NCBI GenBank assembly: GCA_025934735.1
Contig: JAICWP010000004.1
Span: forward strand, 1 to 64,000
Direction of reading: 5' to 3'
Origin: Terriglobales bacterium
Lineage (GTDB): Bacteria; Acidobacteriota; Terriglobia; Terriglobales; Acidobacteriaceae
DNA: 64,000 nucleotides
In this document: positions 32,506 through 40,146 of the stretch, piece after piece
How positions within the stretch are numbered: the first letter of the stretch is position 1
How the letters are laid out: the number at the start of each line of letters is the position of its first letter
Program-made: the position numbers and the translations under genes
The notes under the pieces: generated by a model
What the model saw: only the letters and a program-made list of their open reading frames with translations
Database searches by the model: none
Told to the model about the DNA's origin: nothing

Positions 32506-35361
32506 CTAGCTTTCCCATTCCTTTAGCACAGCACTGCAGCGCTCGCACACTCCAGGGTAAGCGGAGTCTTCGCCTACGTGAATGGAATAATTCCAGCAGC
32601 GCTCGCATTTGCGGCCCGCGGCCCTGCTGACCTGAACACGCAGGCCGGCGGCTCCGTTACCGGCGGCACCCTCCAAATTTACCGCTGAAACGATAAACAG
32701 GAACCGTAACTCCGGGGCATAGCGGGCCAGCACCGTGTGGGCCGGCTCGGGAGCTACCAGCGTAACCTGGGCCTCCAGGCTGCCGCCGATCAGCTTCTGA
32801 TTGCGGGCCTCCTCCAGCGCCTTCATCACTTCGTCGCGCACGCCCCGCAGCAGGTTCCAGTCGGAACGAAGCTGCTCCTCATTGGATTCACCGTTGCGGG
32901 CTGGGGTCGCAAGCCCAAGAATTTCCTGCTGGCTGGGGAACTGAGCCAAGTGGACGCTTTCCACCCGGCCTGGCACCGAGGGCATGTGCTGCCAGACCTC
33001 ATCCGCGGTGAAGCTCAGGAGGGGAGCCAGCCACCGCACCAGGGCTTCGCCAATTCGCCAGACGGCGGTCTGGGCGGAACGCCGTCCGCGCGCGTTGGGT
33101 GCGTAGGTGTAAAGCCGGTCCTTGAGCACGTCGAAATAGAAGGCGCTCAGGTCCACCACGCAGAATTGGTTCACCCGCTGGTAGATTTTGTGGAATTCGA
33201 AGCGCTCGTACCAGTCCCGCACCTGCTGGCTGATTTCCGCGGCTTGCAAAAGCATGTAGCGGTCGAGCGCTTCCATCTCCTCGTAACGAACCGCGTGCTG
33301 CGCCGGATCGAAGCCGTAAAGATTGCCCAGGATGTAGCGGAAGGTGTTACGCAGCTTGCGGTAGTTCTCCGCCACGCGTTGCATCAGCCGCTCGGAGCCG
33401 ACCACATCCTCGCGGAAGTCAACCGAAGCTACCCACAGGCGAACGATCTCGGCCCCCATTCGGTCGGCAATGTCCACGGGATCGACGTCGTTTCCGAGGG
33501 ATTTGTGCATGGCCCGGCCCTGTTCGTCGAGGGTCCAGCCGCTGGTGGCGACGGCGCGGTAGGGCGCCGAGTTGCGGGCGCCAATGGCGCAGAGTAAGGA
33601 AGAGTGGAACCAGCCGCGATGCTGGTCGCCGCCCTCCAGGTAGAGGTCGGCAGGCCAGGGATAACCGGCCTCCTGCTGCTGCACTACCAGGTAGCTCGAG
33701 CCAGATTCGAACCACACGTCAATGATGTCCATCTCGCGGGTAAAGGAGGCGCCGCCGCATCCGGCACAGCGAGTTCCTGGAGGCAATAGGCTGTCGGCTT
33801 CCGGCGTGTACCAGACGTCCACGCCTTTTTGCGCCACCATCCGGGTGACTGCGCGGTTCACCTGCGGCGACTTTAGCGCCTGTCCGCAGTCCGAACACAA
33901 AAACACGGCGATGGGCACGCCCCAAACCCGCTGGCGGGAGATGCACCAGTCCGGACGGGTAGCAATCATGTTGGAGATGCGCTCTTGGCCCCAGGCCGGG
34001 TCCCAGCGAACTTTTTTGATCTCGTCCAGGGCACGCGAGCGCAGTGTGCCGCCTTCCGTGGGCGTTTCCATAGAGATGAACCACTGCTCGGTGGCCCGGA
34101 AGATAACGGGATTGTGGCAGCGCCAGCAATGGGGATAGGAGTGCTCCAGCTTCTCTGTGTGGAGCAGCGCGCCTCGCGACTTCAGCAGTTCGATGATGGG
34201 CTGGTTGGCCTCGAACACCGTCTTGCCTTCATATTCGGAGAGGCCGTTGTGCAGGCGGCCTTCGGCGTCCACATTGCACGTCTGATCGAGCTTGTACTTC
34301 TGGCCGGTGTAGAAGTCCTCAGCGCCGTGGGAGGGCGCGGTGTGCACCACGCCCGTGCCCTGATCCATGGTTACGTAATCCGCCAGTACGCCCAGGATCT
34401 TGCGTTGCTCCCAGGGTAGAAAGGGATGGTAGAAGTACAGGTGCTCCAGCTTCTTGCCCGGGAATTTGGCAACAATCTTCCAGTCCTTGAATCCGCATTT
34501 TTCGGCGGTCATCTGGGCCAGCTTTTCGGCCACAATGTAAATCTCACCGCCCGTCTCGATCGCGACATATTCCTCGTGAGGATGGAAGGCGACCGCCATG
34601 GAAGCTGGCAAGGTCCAGGGGGTGGTAGTCCAGATGATGGTGTAAACCGGCTTCCCGTCGAAAATGCGCTTGGCGGCCAGCTCAGGATCCAGATCGCGAG
34701 GGTCCGACTGCATGCGATATTTCACCCACACGCTGGGGCTGGTGTGGTCTTTATACTCAACTTCAGCTTCCGCGAGGGCGGTGCGGTCAAAGATGCACCA
34801 GTAAACCGGACGTAAGCCCTTGTAAACGAAGCCATTCTCAAAAAAGTTATAAAACGTGGCGAGGACCACCGACTCGTATTCCGGAGTCATGGTGGAATAA
34901 GGCTGCTCGAAGCGTCCGAATACTCCCAGGCGCTTGAATTGGGTACGCTGTAAATCGAGGTACTTTTCCGCGTATTTGCGGCACTCGCGCCGCACGGCCA
35001 GCGGAGGCATGGCCAGCTTCTTACCTCCCAACTGGGCATCTACTTTGATTTCGATCGGCAACCCATGGCAGTCCCAGCCGGGAATGTACGGGGCGTCAAA
35101 TCCCGCCATATTCTTGGACTTGACGATGAAATCCTTCAGCGATTTATTGAGCGCGGTGCCCAGATGGATGGGGCCATTGGCATAGGGTGGCCCATCATGC
35201 AGAACGTAGACCGGAGCGCCGGCGCGGGCCTGGCGCAGGCAATGGTAGATGCCCATTTCCTCCCAACGGGCCAGCCAATTGGGCTCGTTCTGAGGCAGGT
35301 TCGCCTTCATGGCAAAATCGGTTTTGGGCAGGTTGAGGGTAGCTTTCAGCTCCAGGGCCAC
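32506..35361 (-). CDS. ileS: Isoleucyl-tRNA synthetase
   Basis: A 951-residue class I synthetase that charges tRNA-Ile in the cytoplasm. The HIGH motif is PYANGPIHLGTALNK at about 59-73. The editing domain follows. The KMSKS-type loop reads GRAMHKSLGNDVDP: the first residues differ from KMSKS (AMHKS), although the second Lys and SLGN are kept. A C-terminal zinc site has four Cys at 919, 922, 939 and 942. The length matches bacterial IleS. It heads the ileS-lspA operon, and the gene order supports the call. Editing activity appears intact as the corresponding region is not shortened. Confidence 0.97.
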   Translation of the reverse strand: MALELKATLNLPKTDFAMKANLPQNEPNWLARWEEMGIYHCLRQARAGAPVYVLHDGPPYANGPIHLGTALNKSLKDFIVKSKNMAGFDAPYIPGWDCHGLPIEIKVDAQLGGKKLAMPPLAVRRECRKYAEKYLDLQRTQFKRLGVFGRFEQPYSTMTPEYESVVLATFYNFFENGFVYKGLRPVYWCIFDRTALAEAEVEYKDHTSPSVWVKYRMQSDPRDLDPELAAKRIFDGKPVYTIIWTTTPWTLPASMAVAFHPHEEYVAIETGGEIYIVAEKLAQMTAEKCGFKDWKIVAKFPGKKLEHLYFYHPFLPWEQRKILGVLADYVTMDQGTGVVHTAPSHGAEDFYTGQKYKLDQTCNVDAEGRLHNGLSEYEGKTVFEANQPIIELLKSRGALLHTEKLEHSYPHCWRCHNPVIFRATEQWFISMETPTEGGTLRSRALDEIKKVRWDPAWGQERISNMIATRPDWCISRQRVWGVPIAVFLCSDCGQALKSPQVNRAVTRMVAQKGVDVWYTPEADSLLPPGTRCAGCGGASFTREMDIIDVWFESGSSYLVVQQQEAGYPWPADLYLEGGDQHRGWFHSSLLCAIGARNSAPYRAVATSGWTLDEQGRAMHKSLGNDVDPVDIADRMGAEIVRLWVASVDFREDVVGSERLMQRVAENYRKLRNTFRYILGNLYGFDPAQHAVRYEEMEALDRYMLLQAAEISQQVRDWYERFEFHKIYQRVNQFCVVDLSAFYFDVLKDRLYTYAPNARGRRSAQTAVWRIGEALVRWLAPLLSFTADEVWQHMPSVPGRVESVHLAQFPSQQEILGLATPARNGESNEEQLRSDWNLLRGVRDEVMKALEEARNQKLIGGSLEAQVTLVAPEPAHTVLARYAPELRFLFIVSAVNLEGAAGNGAAGLRVQVSRAAGRKCERCWNYSIHVGEDSAYPGVCERCSAVLKEWES

Positions 35362-35702
35362 GCGCGCTTGACCTTCCGTGTTAAAGTTCTTTCATTATAG
35401 GGAGCAGGGAAACGGCAGTCCAACGCCTCCCGACACCTTTCCAGTTTGGAACCCAATAGGTTATCCGTGATAACCGTGTAGGATTTTCTTTTTAAGTGAC
35501 GTTTTGGGTATACCAGCATCTAAATGTGAGTATCCAAAGTACCTCTGGAAGGTGTGAGGATGCTAACCTGCCGGTAAAATGGCGGCTATTAAGGGAGAAA
35601 GCACTCGAATCTAAAAAGCAACTTGGCACTTCATGTGCTCATCTCGTTTAATGGCAGCTATTGAGCCTGCCCACCCGAGAGGTACCCAGCCGGGACGAAC
35701 AT
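35362..35702. promoter_or_regulatory. Divergent control region between ileS and the second TonB-C gene
   Basis: The 341-base gap is A+T richer than the genes. GGTTATC-CGT-GATAACC at 35459-35475 is a perfect 7-base palindrome with a 3-base spacer, about 97 bases before the start of ileS and 228 before the TonB-C start. Nothing else here is convincing: no strong -10/-35 pair was found. It may be an operator. Confidence 0.5.
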
Positions 35703-36716
35703 ATGGCTAATGACGTAATGGTCCCCCCAACGCAGGAAACGCAAGCAGAGCCGAAACTCGACCTGCTTCTGAGATCGGAAACGCTCGACCGGCCGTGGTG
35801 GAAGACGCTGCGGGAGAGCATCCATGAGTGGCGGCATCCCCCTAAACTGCCGCCGTTGCACTTGACCTCCAAGCCAGTTCCCGTGAAGGAGATCTGGGGC
35901 GAGTACAACTACAAGAAAAGAAGTGCCGCGGGATCCATCGTGGTGCACTGCCTGGCAATCGGCGGAATTGTGGCGGTTTCTCTTGCTGGCGCCCGGGTAG
36001 TCAAGCAGGTGGTGAAGCATGAGACGGTGACCCTGGTGGCGCCGGATCTGTCGCCGTTCACGCCGTTGTCGAACAAGAAGAACGACACGATTGGCGGCGG
36101 CGGCGGTGGCGGTGACCGCGACAAGATGCAGGCCCCCAAGGGCAAACTGCCCAAGCTAGCGATGGAGCAGATCACCCCGCCGGCGATGGTGGTGCGCAAC
36201 GATCATCCCAAGCTTACGGCCGAACCGACGGTAGTGGTTCCCCCGCAGGTGAAGCTGGCAGCCAATAACCTGCCTAACTTCGGCGATCCTAAGGCCGTGA
36301 TTCCGGCTGGTCCGCCCTCCAATGGCACGGGTTCCGGTGGCGGTATCGGATCGGGGTCGGGCGGAGGCGTGGGGTCGGGCAGCGGTCCGGGCGTGGGTCC
36401 GGGCAGGGGCGGCGGCATCGGCGGCGGCGTGTTCCGTGTGGGCGGCGGTGTTTCCGCTCCGCGCGCGGTTTATACGCCTGATCCGGAATACTCCGAGGAA
36501 GCCCGCAAAGCCAAGTATCAGGGCACTTGCGTGCTGTGGCTGATCGTAGGCCCGGATGGCCACCCGCACGATATCAAGGTGGCGCGTTCGCTGGGCATGG
36601 GACTTGACCAGAAAGCTATCGAAGCGGTGCGCAATTGGAAATTCGAGCCCGCTATGAAAGATGGGCAGCCGGTGGCGGTGCAAATCAACGTCGAAGTGAA
36701 CTTCCGGCTGTACTAA
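35703..36716 (+). CDS. TonB family protein (C-terminal TonB domain)
   Basis: A 337-residue protein with one membrane helix at about 66-92 (SIVVHCLAIGGIVAVSLAGA), a Pro-rich and Gly-rich periplasmic section (residues 105-245) and a TonB C-terminal domain at about 250-337 (YTPDPEYSEEARKAKYQGTC, then DGQPVAVQINVEVNFRLY). It probably links the inner membrane proton motive force to TonB-dependent receptors, but no ExbB/ExbD is in the window. I use ATG 35703; an in-frame TTG 42 bases earlier is possible but has no better ribosome site. It ends in a strong terminator. Confidence 0.88.
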   Translation: MANDVMVPPTQETQAEPKLDLLLRSETLDRPWWKTLRESIHEWRHPPKLPPLHLTSKPVPVKEIWGEYNYKKRSAAGSIVVHCLAIGGIVAVSLAGARVVKQVVKHETVTLVAPDLSPFTPLSNKKNDTIGGGGGGGDRDKMQAPKGKLPKLAMEQITPPAMVVRNDHPKLTAEPTVVVPPQVKLAANNLPNFGDPKAVIPAGPPSNGTGSGGGIGSGSGGGVGSGSGPGVGPGRGGGIGGGVFRVGGGVSAPRAVYTPDPEYSEEARKAKYQGTCVLWLIVGPDGHPHDIKVARSLGMGLDQKAIEAVRNWKFEPAMKDGQPVAVQINVEVNFRLY

Positions 36717-36735
36717 CAAGTTTCAAAGTCTAAAC

Positions 36736-36764
36736 AAAGGGAGGCGAACCTGCCTCCCTTTTTT
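36736..36764 (+). terminator. Intrinsic terminator of the TonB-C gene
   Basis: AAAGGGAGGC (36736-36745), a six-base loop and GCCTCCCTTT (36752-36761) form the stem, followed by a T-run. It starts 20 bases after the stop. Confidence 0.92.
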
Positions 36765-36786
36765 ATGGCACAGCCTTTTTCCCTAA

Positions 36787-36951
36787 GGCGAGCTTCGCTC
36801 GCCCTGGACGGGGCAGAGCCCCGTCCCCACACAGGAGCAGAGCCCCGTCCCCACACAGGAACTGACCCCGTCCCCACACAGGAACTGAGCCCCCGTCCCC
36901 ACACAGGAGCAGAGCCCCACACACAGGCACTGAGCGCCGTCCCCACACAGG
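36787..36951. repeat. Short palindromes followed by a six-unit imperfect repeat
   Basis: GGCGAGC-TTC-GCTCGCC (36787-36803) and GGACGGGGC-AGA-GCCCCGTCC (36806-36826) are hairpins. Then the core GTCCCCACACAGG occurs at 36823, 36847, 36870, 36895, a diverged copy near 36914, and 36939, with periods of 23-25 bases. The spacers alternate between GAGCAGAGCC and GAACTGAGCC types. The array lies 15 bases before the stop of the second ADOP gene. Confidence 0.85.
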
Positions 36952-36965
36952 GGCGGAGCGAGGAG

Positions 36966-39635
36966 CTACTCCCAGCGCAGGGCGGCGGCGGGATCCACGC
37001 GGGTAGCGCGGCGGGCCGGCACATAGGCCGCGAATAATGCCACCAGCACAAGCAGCGCTACTGCGGTTGTGAAGGTTACCGGATCGCGCGGCGCAATGCC
37101 GTATAAGAACGCGCTGAGAAGGCCGGCTGCGGCCAGCGCGGCGGCTAAGCCTAGGCCCAATCCGAGCAGCGCCGGCGCCATCCCCTGGCGCACGATGAGC
37201 GTTAGAACGTTACCCGTTTCCGCTCCCAGGGCCATGCGGATGCCGATCTCGCGCGTGCGCTGGTTCACGGCGTAGGAAACCACGCCATAAATTCCAATAG
37301 CCGCCAGGGCGAGCGCGAGCAAACCGAAGCTACCCAGCAGGATGGCGGCCAATCGCGCCGGCAGCAGCGCCACATTTACGTAATCGCCCATGGCACGCAC
37401 GCCGCTAACAGCGAGGTTGGGATCGAGGGCGGCCACCAGCTTGCGGGCGGCCTCCGTATAGGCCAGCGGCGGCCCCGCAGTGCGCAGCAGCAGGTTCATG
37501 TGCGGCCAGTATTCCTGAGCTGCCGGGCGATACACGAAACCGGTGGTATCTTCGCCCAGAGTTTCGTACTTTCCATCGGCGGCGATGCCCACCACGCGGT
37601 AGTCACGTCCCTTCGGGCCATCCAAATGCGCAATCTTGCCGATCGGATCCTGTCCCGGCCATAACTGGTGCGCCAGAAACTGATTGATGATGATTACCGG
37701 CGCTGAACTGTCCTGGTCGGTGGAATCGAAGTCGCGGCCGGCAAGCAGCGCGATGCCCATGGTCTGAAAGTAGCCGGGGGCGACCGGGGACATGATGCTG
37801 ACCACCGGCTTGGATCGGCTTGGACTTTGCGCCTCGGTGTCGCTCTCATCGGTGTTGCTGAGCGGCAGATAGCCGGTGAGGCTGGCGGCTTGCACGCCCG
37901 GCAGACGCGAAGCTTCGCGCAACAGGGAGGCATAAAATGCGCGGCCGTTCTTTTCGCTATAACCCTGCTGACCAAGGTCCAAGGTGACGGCCAGCACGTG
38001 GCCGGCATCAAATCCCGGCCCGGCGCCTTGCACGGCCCACAGAGAACGCACCATCAGCACGGCGGCCACCAAGGCCAGCAGAGATAAAGCGGCTTGCGCA
38101 GCCACCAGGGCGTGCTTGAGCACGTAGCGGCGAGGCTCGCCCAGAGACGCGGCGGACCTTAACGCGGGCGCAGGGTCGGCGTGTGCCGCTTGCAGCGCGG
38201 GAATGACGCCGCACAGAATCGCCGTGACAAAAGAAACCAGGAGCGCAAAGCCCAGCGTGCGCCAATCCAGGCTAAGGTCAAAAGCGAGCGGAAGATCGAA
38301 CATGGGCCGCAATAGGAGCAGAACACAGTCCAGCCACAGCGCCAGCAGCAGCCCGGCGGCGCCGCCCAGCAAGGAAAGCAGAAGACTGTGGGTGAGCAGT
38401 TGCTGAAACAGGCGGGCGCGGCTGCCGCCGATGGCCAGCCGAATGGCCACCTCGCGCCGCCGCTCCACGCCGCGCGCCAGCAGCAGGTTGGCAATGTTGG
38501 CGCAGGCCAGCAGCAGCACTAGGCTGACCACACCCAGCAACATAATGGTGAAAGTGGTTACTCCGGAGCGAAATCCCGGGCTGAGCAGGCCGGGCGGAGC
38601 CACACCGTAGCGAACGTCACGGTAGTTTGGATCGTCGCTGGCAGGCCTCGCGCCCCAGTTCTCCACCCATGCCCCGGCAGCGGCAGGGCTAACGCCTCGC
38701 TTTAAACGAGCCACATTCCAGAAGCTGCGATTGCGCTTGCTGTTCATCCATTCCGCTGTGTTGGACCCGGGATTCAGCAGGCCGTGGTTGCTAATCGGCA
38801 CCCACAGGTCCACACCCAGGATGCGTTCCGTGCCGATGAACCCTGGAGGCGCCACTCCAATTACCGTAAAGGGGTGGCCGCTAAGGGGAATGGTTTGGCC
38901 AAGGACATGGGGGTCGCCGCCCAGGTTTGATTTCCAAAAGTTGTAGCCCACTACCACCACTGGGTCGCTGTCCGCCACGCGCCCTTCGTTGCCGGAGAAC
39001 GTGCGGCCCAGGATGGGCTTCACTCCGAGGACGTCGAAGTAATCGGCGGAAACCTCATAATCCGGGACCGACTGGCCGTGAGCGCCCCGTCCGTAGAACA
39101 CGGCCGCCGCCCAGAACACAGTCATGCCGGAAAAAACGGGGTTGTGATGGTGGATATCCAGGTACTGAGGATAAGAGATATTGGCGGAGTACTGGTCCGG
39201 GCCGGCATTCTTGCTGCCATGGGCGATGGTGAGCAGTTGTTCCGGATGAGAGACGGGCAGAGGGCGCAAAATGGCGAAGTTCAGAATGCTGAACACCGCC
39301 GTATTAGCGCCAATGCCCAGCGCCAGGGAGAGCAAGGCCACGACGGTGAAGCCGGGGTTACGGCGCAGCAGGCGCAGGGCGTAGCGCAGATCCTGGCCCA
39401 GGCTGCGCAGCCAGAGCATGCCTGCCTGGTCGCGGAAGGCTTCTCTGGCTTGCTCGATGCCGCCCAGCGTCCGCAGTGCGCCATAGCGGGCTTCGTCAGC
39501 ACTCAGACCTCGGCGCAGATTTTCTTCGATGAGCAAATCCAGGTGAGTATCGAGTTCCGCTTGCAGGTCTTGCTCCAGACGGCGGCGCCGGAAGGTGCCC
39601 AACAGGCGTGCCAGCCAAACGCGAATCTGCGGCAT
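36966..39635 (-). CDS. ADOP family ABC transporter permease (second copy)
   Basis: An 889-residue ADOP protein with the same plan as the one at 29172: helical cytoplasmic head (LARLLGTFRRRRLEQDLQAE), first helix and MacB core (GFTVVALLSLALGIGANTAV), FtsX block near 370-490, second periplasmic core and a final FtsX block ending RRATRVDPAAALRWE. The two copies align at motifs such as SLALGIGANTAVF but differ in most periplasmic positions, so they are ancient paralogues. The gene follows its own PadR by 15 bases. Tandem repeats lie just past its 3' end and do not enter the frame. Confidence 0.93.
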   Translation of the reverse strand: MPQIRVWLARLLGTFRRRRLEQDLQAELDTHLDLLIEENLRRGLSADEARYGALRTLGGIEQAREAFRDQAGMLWLRSLGQDLRYALRLLRRNPGFTVVALLSLALGIGANTAVFSILNFAILRPLPVSHPEQLLTIAHGSKNAGPDQYSANISYPQYLDIHHHNPVFSGMTVFWAAAVFYGRGAHGQSVPDYEVSADYFDVLGVKPILGRTFSGNEGRVADSDPVVVVGYNFWKSNLGGDPHVLGQTIPLSGHPFTVIGVAPPGFIGTERILGVDLWVPISNHGLLNPGSNTAEWMNSKRNRSFWNVARLKRGVSPAAAGAWVENWGARPASDDPNYRDVRYGVAPPGLLSPGFRSGVTTFTIMLLGVVSLVLLLACANIANLLLARGVERRREVAIRLAIGGSRARLFQQLLTHSLLLSLLGGAAGLLLALWLDCVLLLLRPMFDLPLAFDLSLDWRTLGFALLVSFVTAILCGVIPALQAAHADPAPALRSAASLGEPRRYVLKHALVAAQAALSLLALVAAVLMVRSLWAVQGAGPGFDAGHVLAVTLDLGQQGYSEKNGRAFYASLLREASRLPGVQAASLTGYLPLSNTDESDTEAQSPSRSKPVVSIMSPVAPGYFQTMGIALLAGRDFDSTDQDSSAPVIIINQFLAHQLWPGQDPIGKIAHLDGPKGRDYRVVGIAADGKYETLGEDTTGFVYRPAAQEYWPHMNLLLRTAGPPLAYTEAARKLVAALDPNLAVSGVRAMGDYVNVALLPARLAAILLGSFGLLALALAAIGIYGVVSYAVNQRTREIGIRMALGAETGNVLTLIVRQGMAPALLGLGLGLAAALAAAGLLSAFLYGIAPRDPVTFTTAVALLVLVALFAAYVPARRATRVDPAAALRWE

Positions 39636-39650
39636 GTGCCACCTCTGTGC

Positions 39651-39983
39651 TCAGGCGCCTTGGGGCGTCTGCAGCAGGCGGCCGATGATGGCCGCCATCC
39701 GTTCCCAGTCCGCTGCCTCGGCCGCCAATTGTTTGCGGCCAGCGCGGGTGATTCCGTAGAAACGGGCGCGGCGATTATTTTCCGAGCTGCCCCACTTCCC
39801 GCTGATCCAGCCACGCTGCTGCAACCGCAGGAGAGCGGGATAGAGCGTGCCCTGGTTCAGGTGCAGCAGGTCGCCGGAAACCTGCTCAATGCGCCGGGCA
39901 ATGGCGTAGCCGTGCAGCGGGCCCATGGACTCCAGGGTCTTCAGCACGATCAGGTCGAGCGTGCCCTGCAGCACTTCCGCCAC
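39651..39983 (-). CDS. PadR family transcriptional regulator (second copy)
   Basis: A 110-residue PadR winged-helix protein: EVLQGTLDLIVLKTLESMGP near the start, HGYAIARRIEQVSGDLLHLN, NQGTLYPALLRLQQRGWISG and the wing RRARFYGITRAGRKQL. The GTG start has AGGAGGG eight bases upstream. It is likely the repressor of the ADOP gene that follows by 15 bases. Its promoter is a near-consensus TTGACA/TATGCT pair. It is similar in length and motif order to the PadR at 28831 but diverged in sequence. Confidence 0.93.
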   Translation of the reverse strand: MAEVLQGTLDLIVLKTLESMGPLHGYAIARRIEQVSGDLLHLNQGTLYPALLRLQQRGWISGKWGSSENNRRARFYGITRAGRKQLAAEAADWERMAAIIGRLLQTPQGA

Positions 39984-40009
39984 CTACCCTCCTGTAGATA
40001 CCCAAACGG

Positions 40010-40038
40010 AGCATAGGCTAGTTCCATTGGGATGTCAA
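40010..40038 (-). promoter_or_regulatory. Near-consensus promoter of the second PadR-ADOP operon
   Basis: On the minus strand TTGACA (40033-40038) and TATGCT (40010-40015) are 17 bases apart. The -10 hexamer is identical to that of the first PadR operon. Confidence 0.75.
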
Positions 40039-40097
40039 CAGGAGCAGCTTGCAAGCGAGGGAAGAGACCGTAGAGGCGCCGGCGAGGCGCTGGCTGC

Positions 40098-40127
40098 AAA
40101 AAGAAGGAGCGGGTGTGACCCCGCTCC
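40098..40127 (-). terminator. Intrinsic terminator of the M6 protease gene
   Basis: On the minus strand GGAGCGGG, a six-base loop and CCCGCTCC (40106-40127) form an 8-bp stem followed by TTCTTTTT. It starts 20 bases past the stop at 40147. Confidence 0.88.
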
Positions 40128-40146
40128 TCAGTAAACCAATGGCCCT

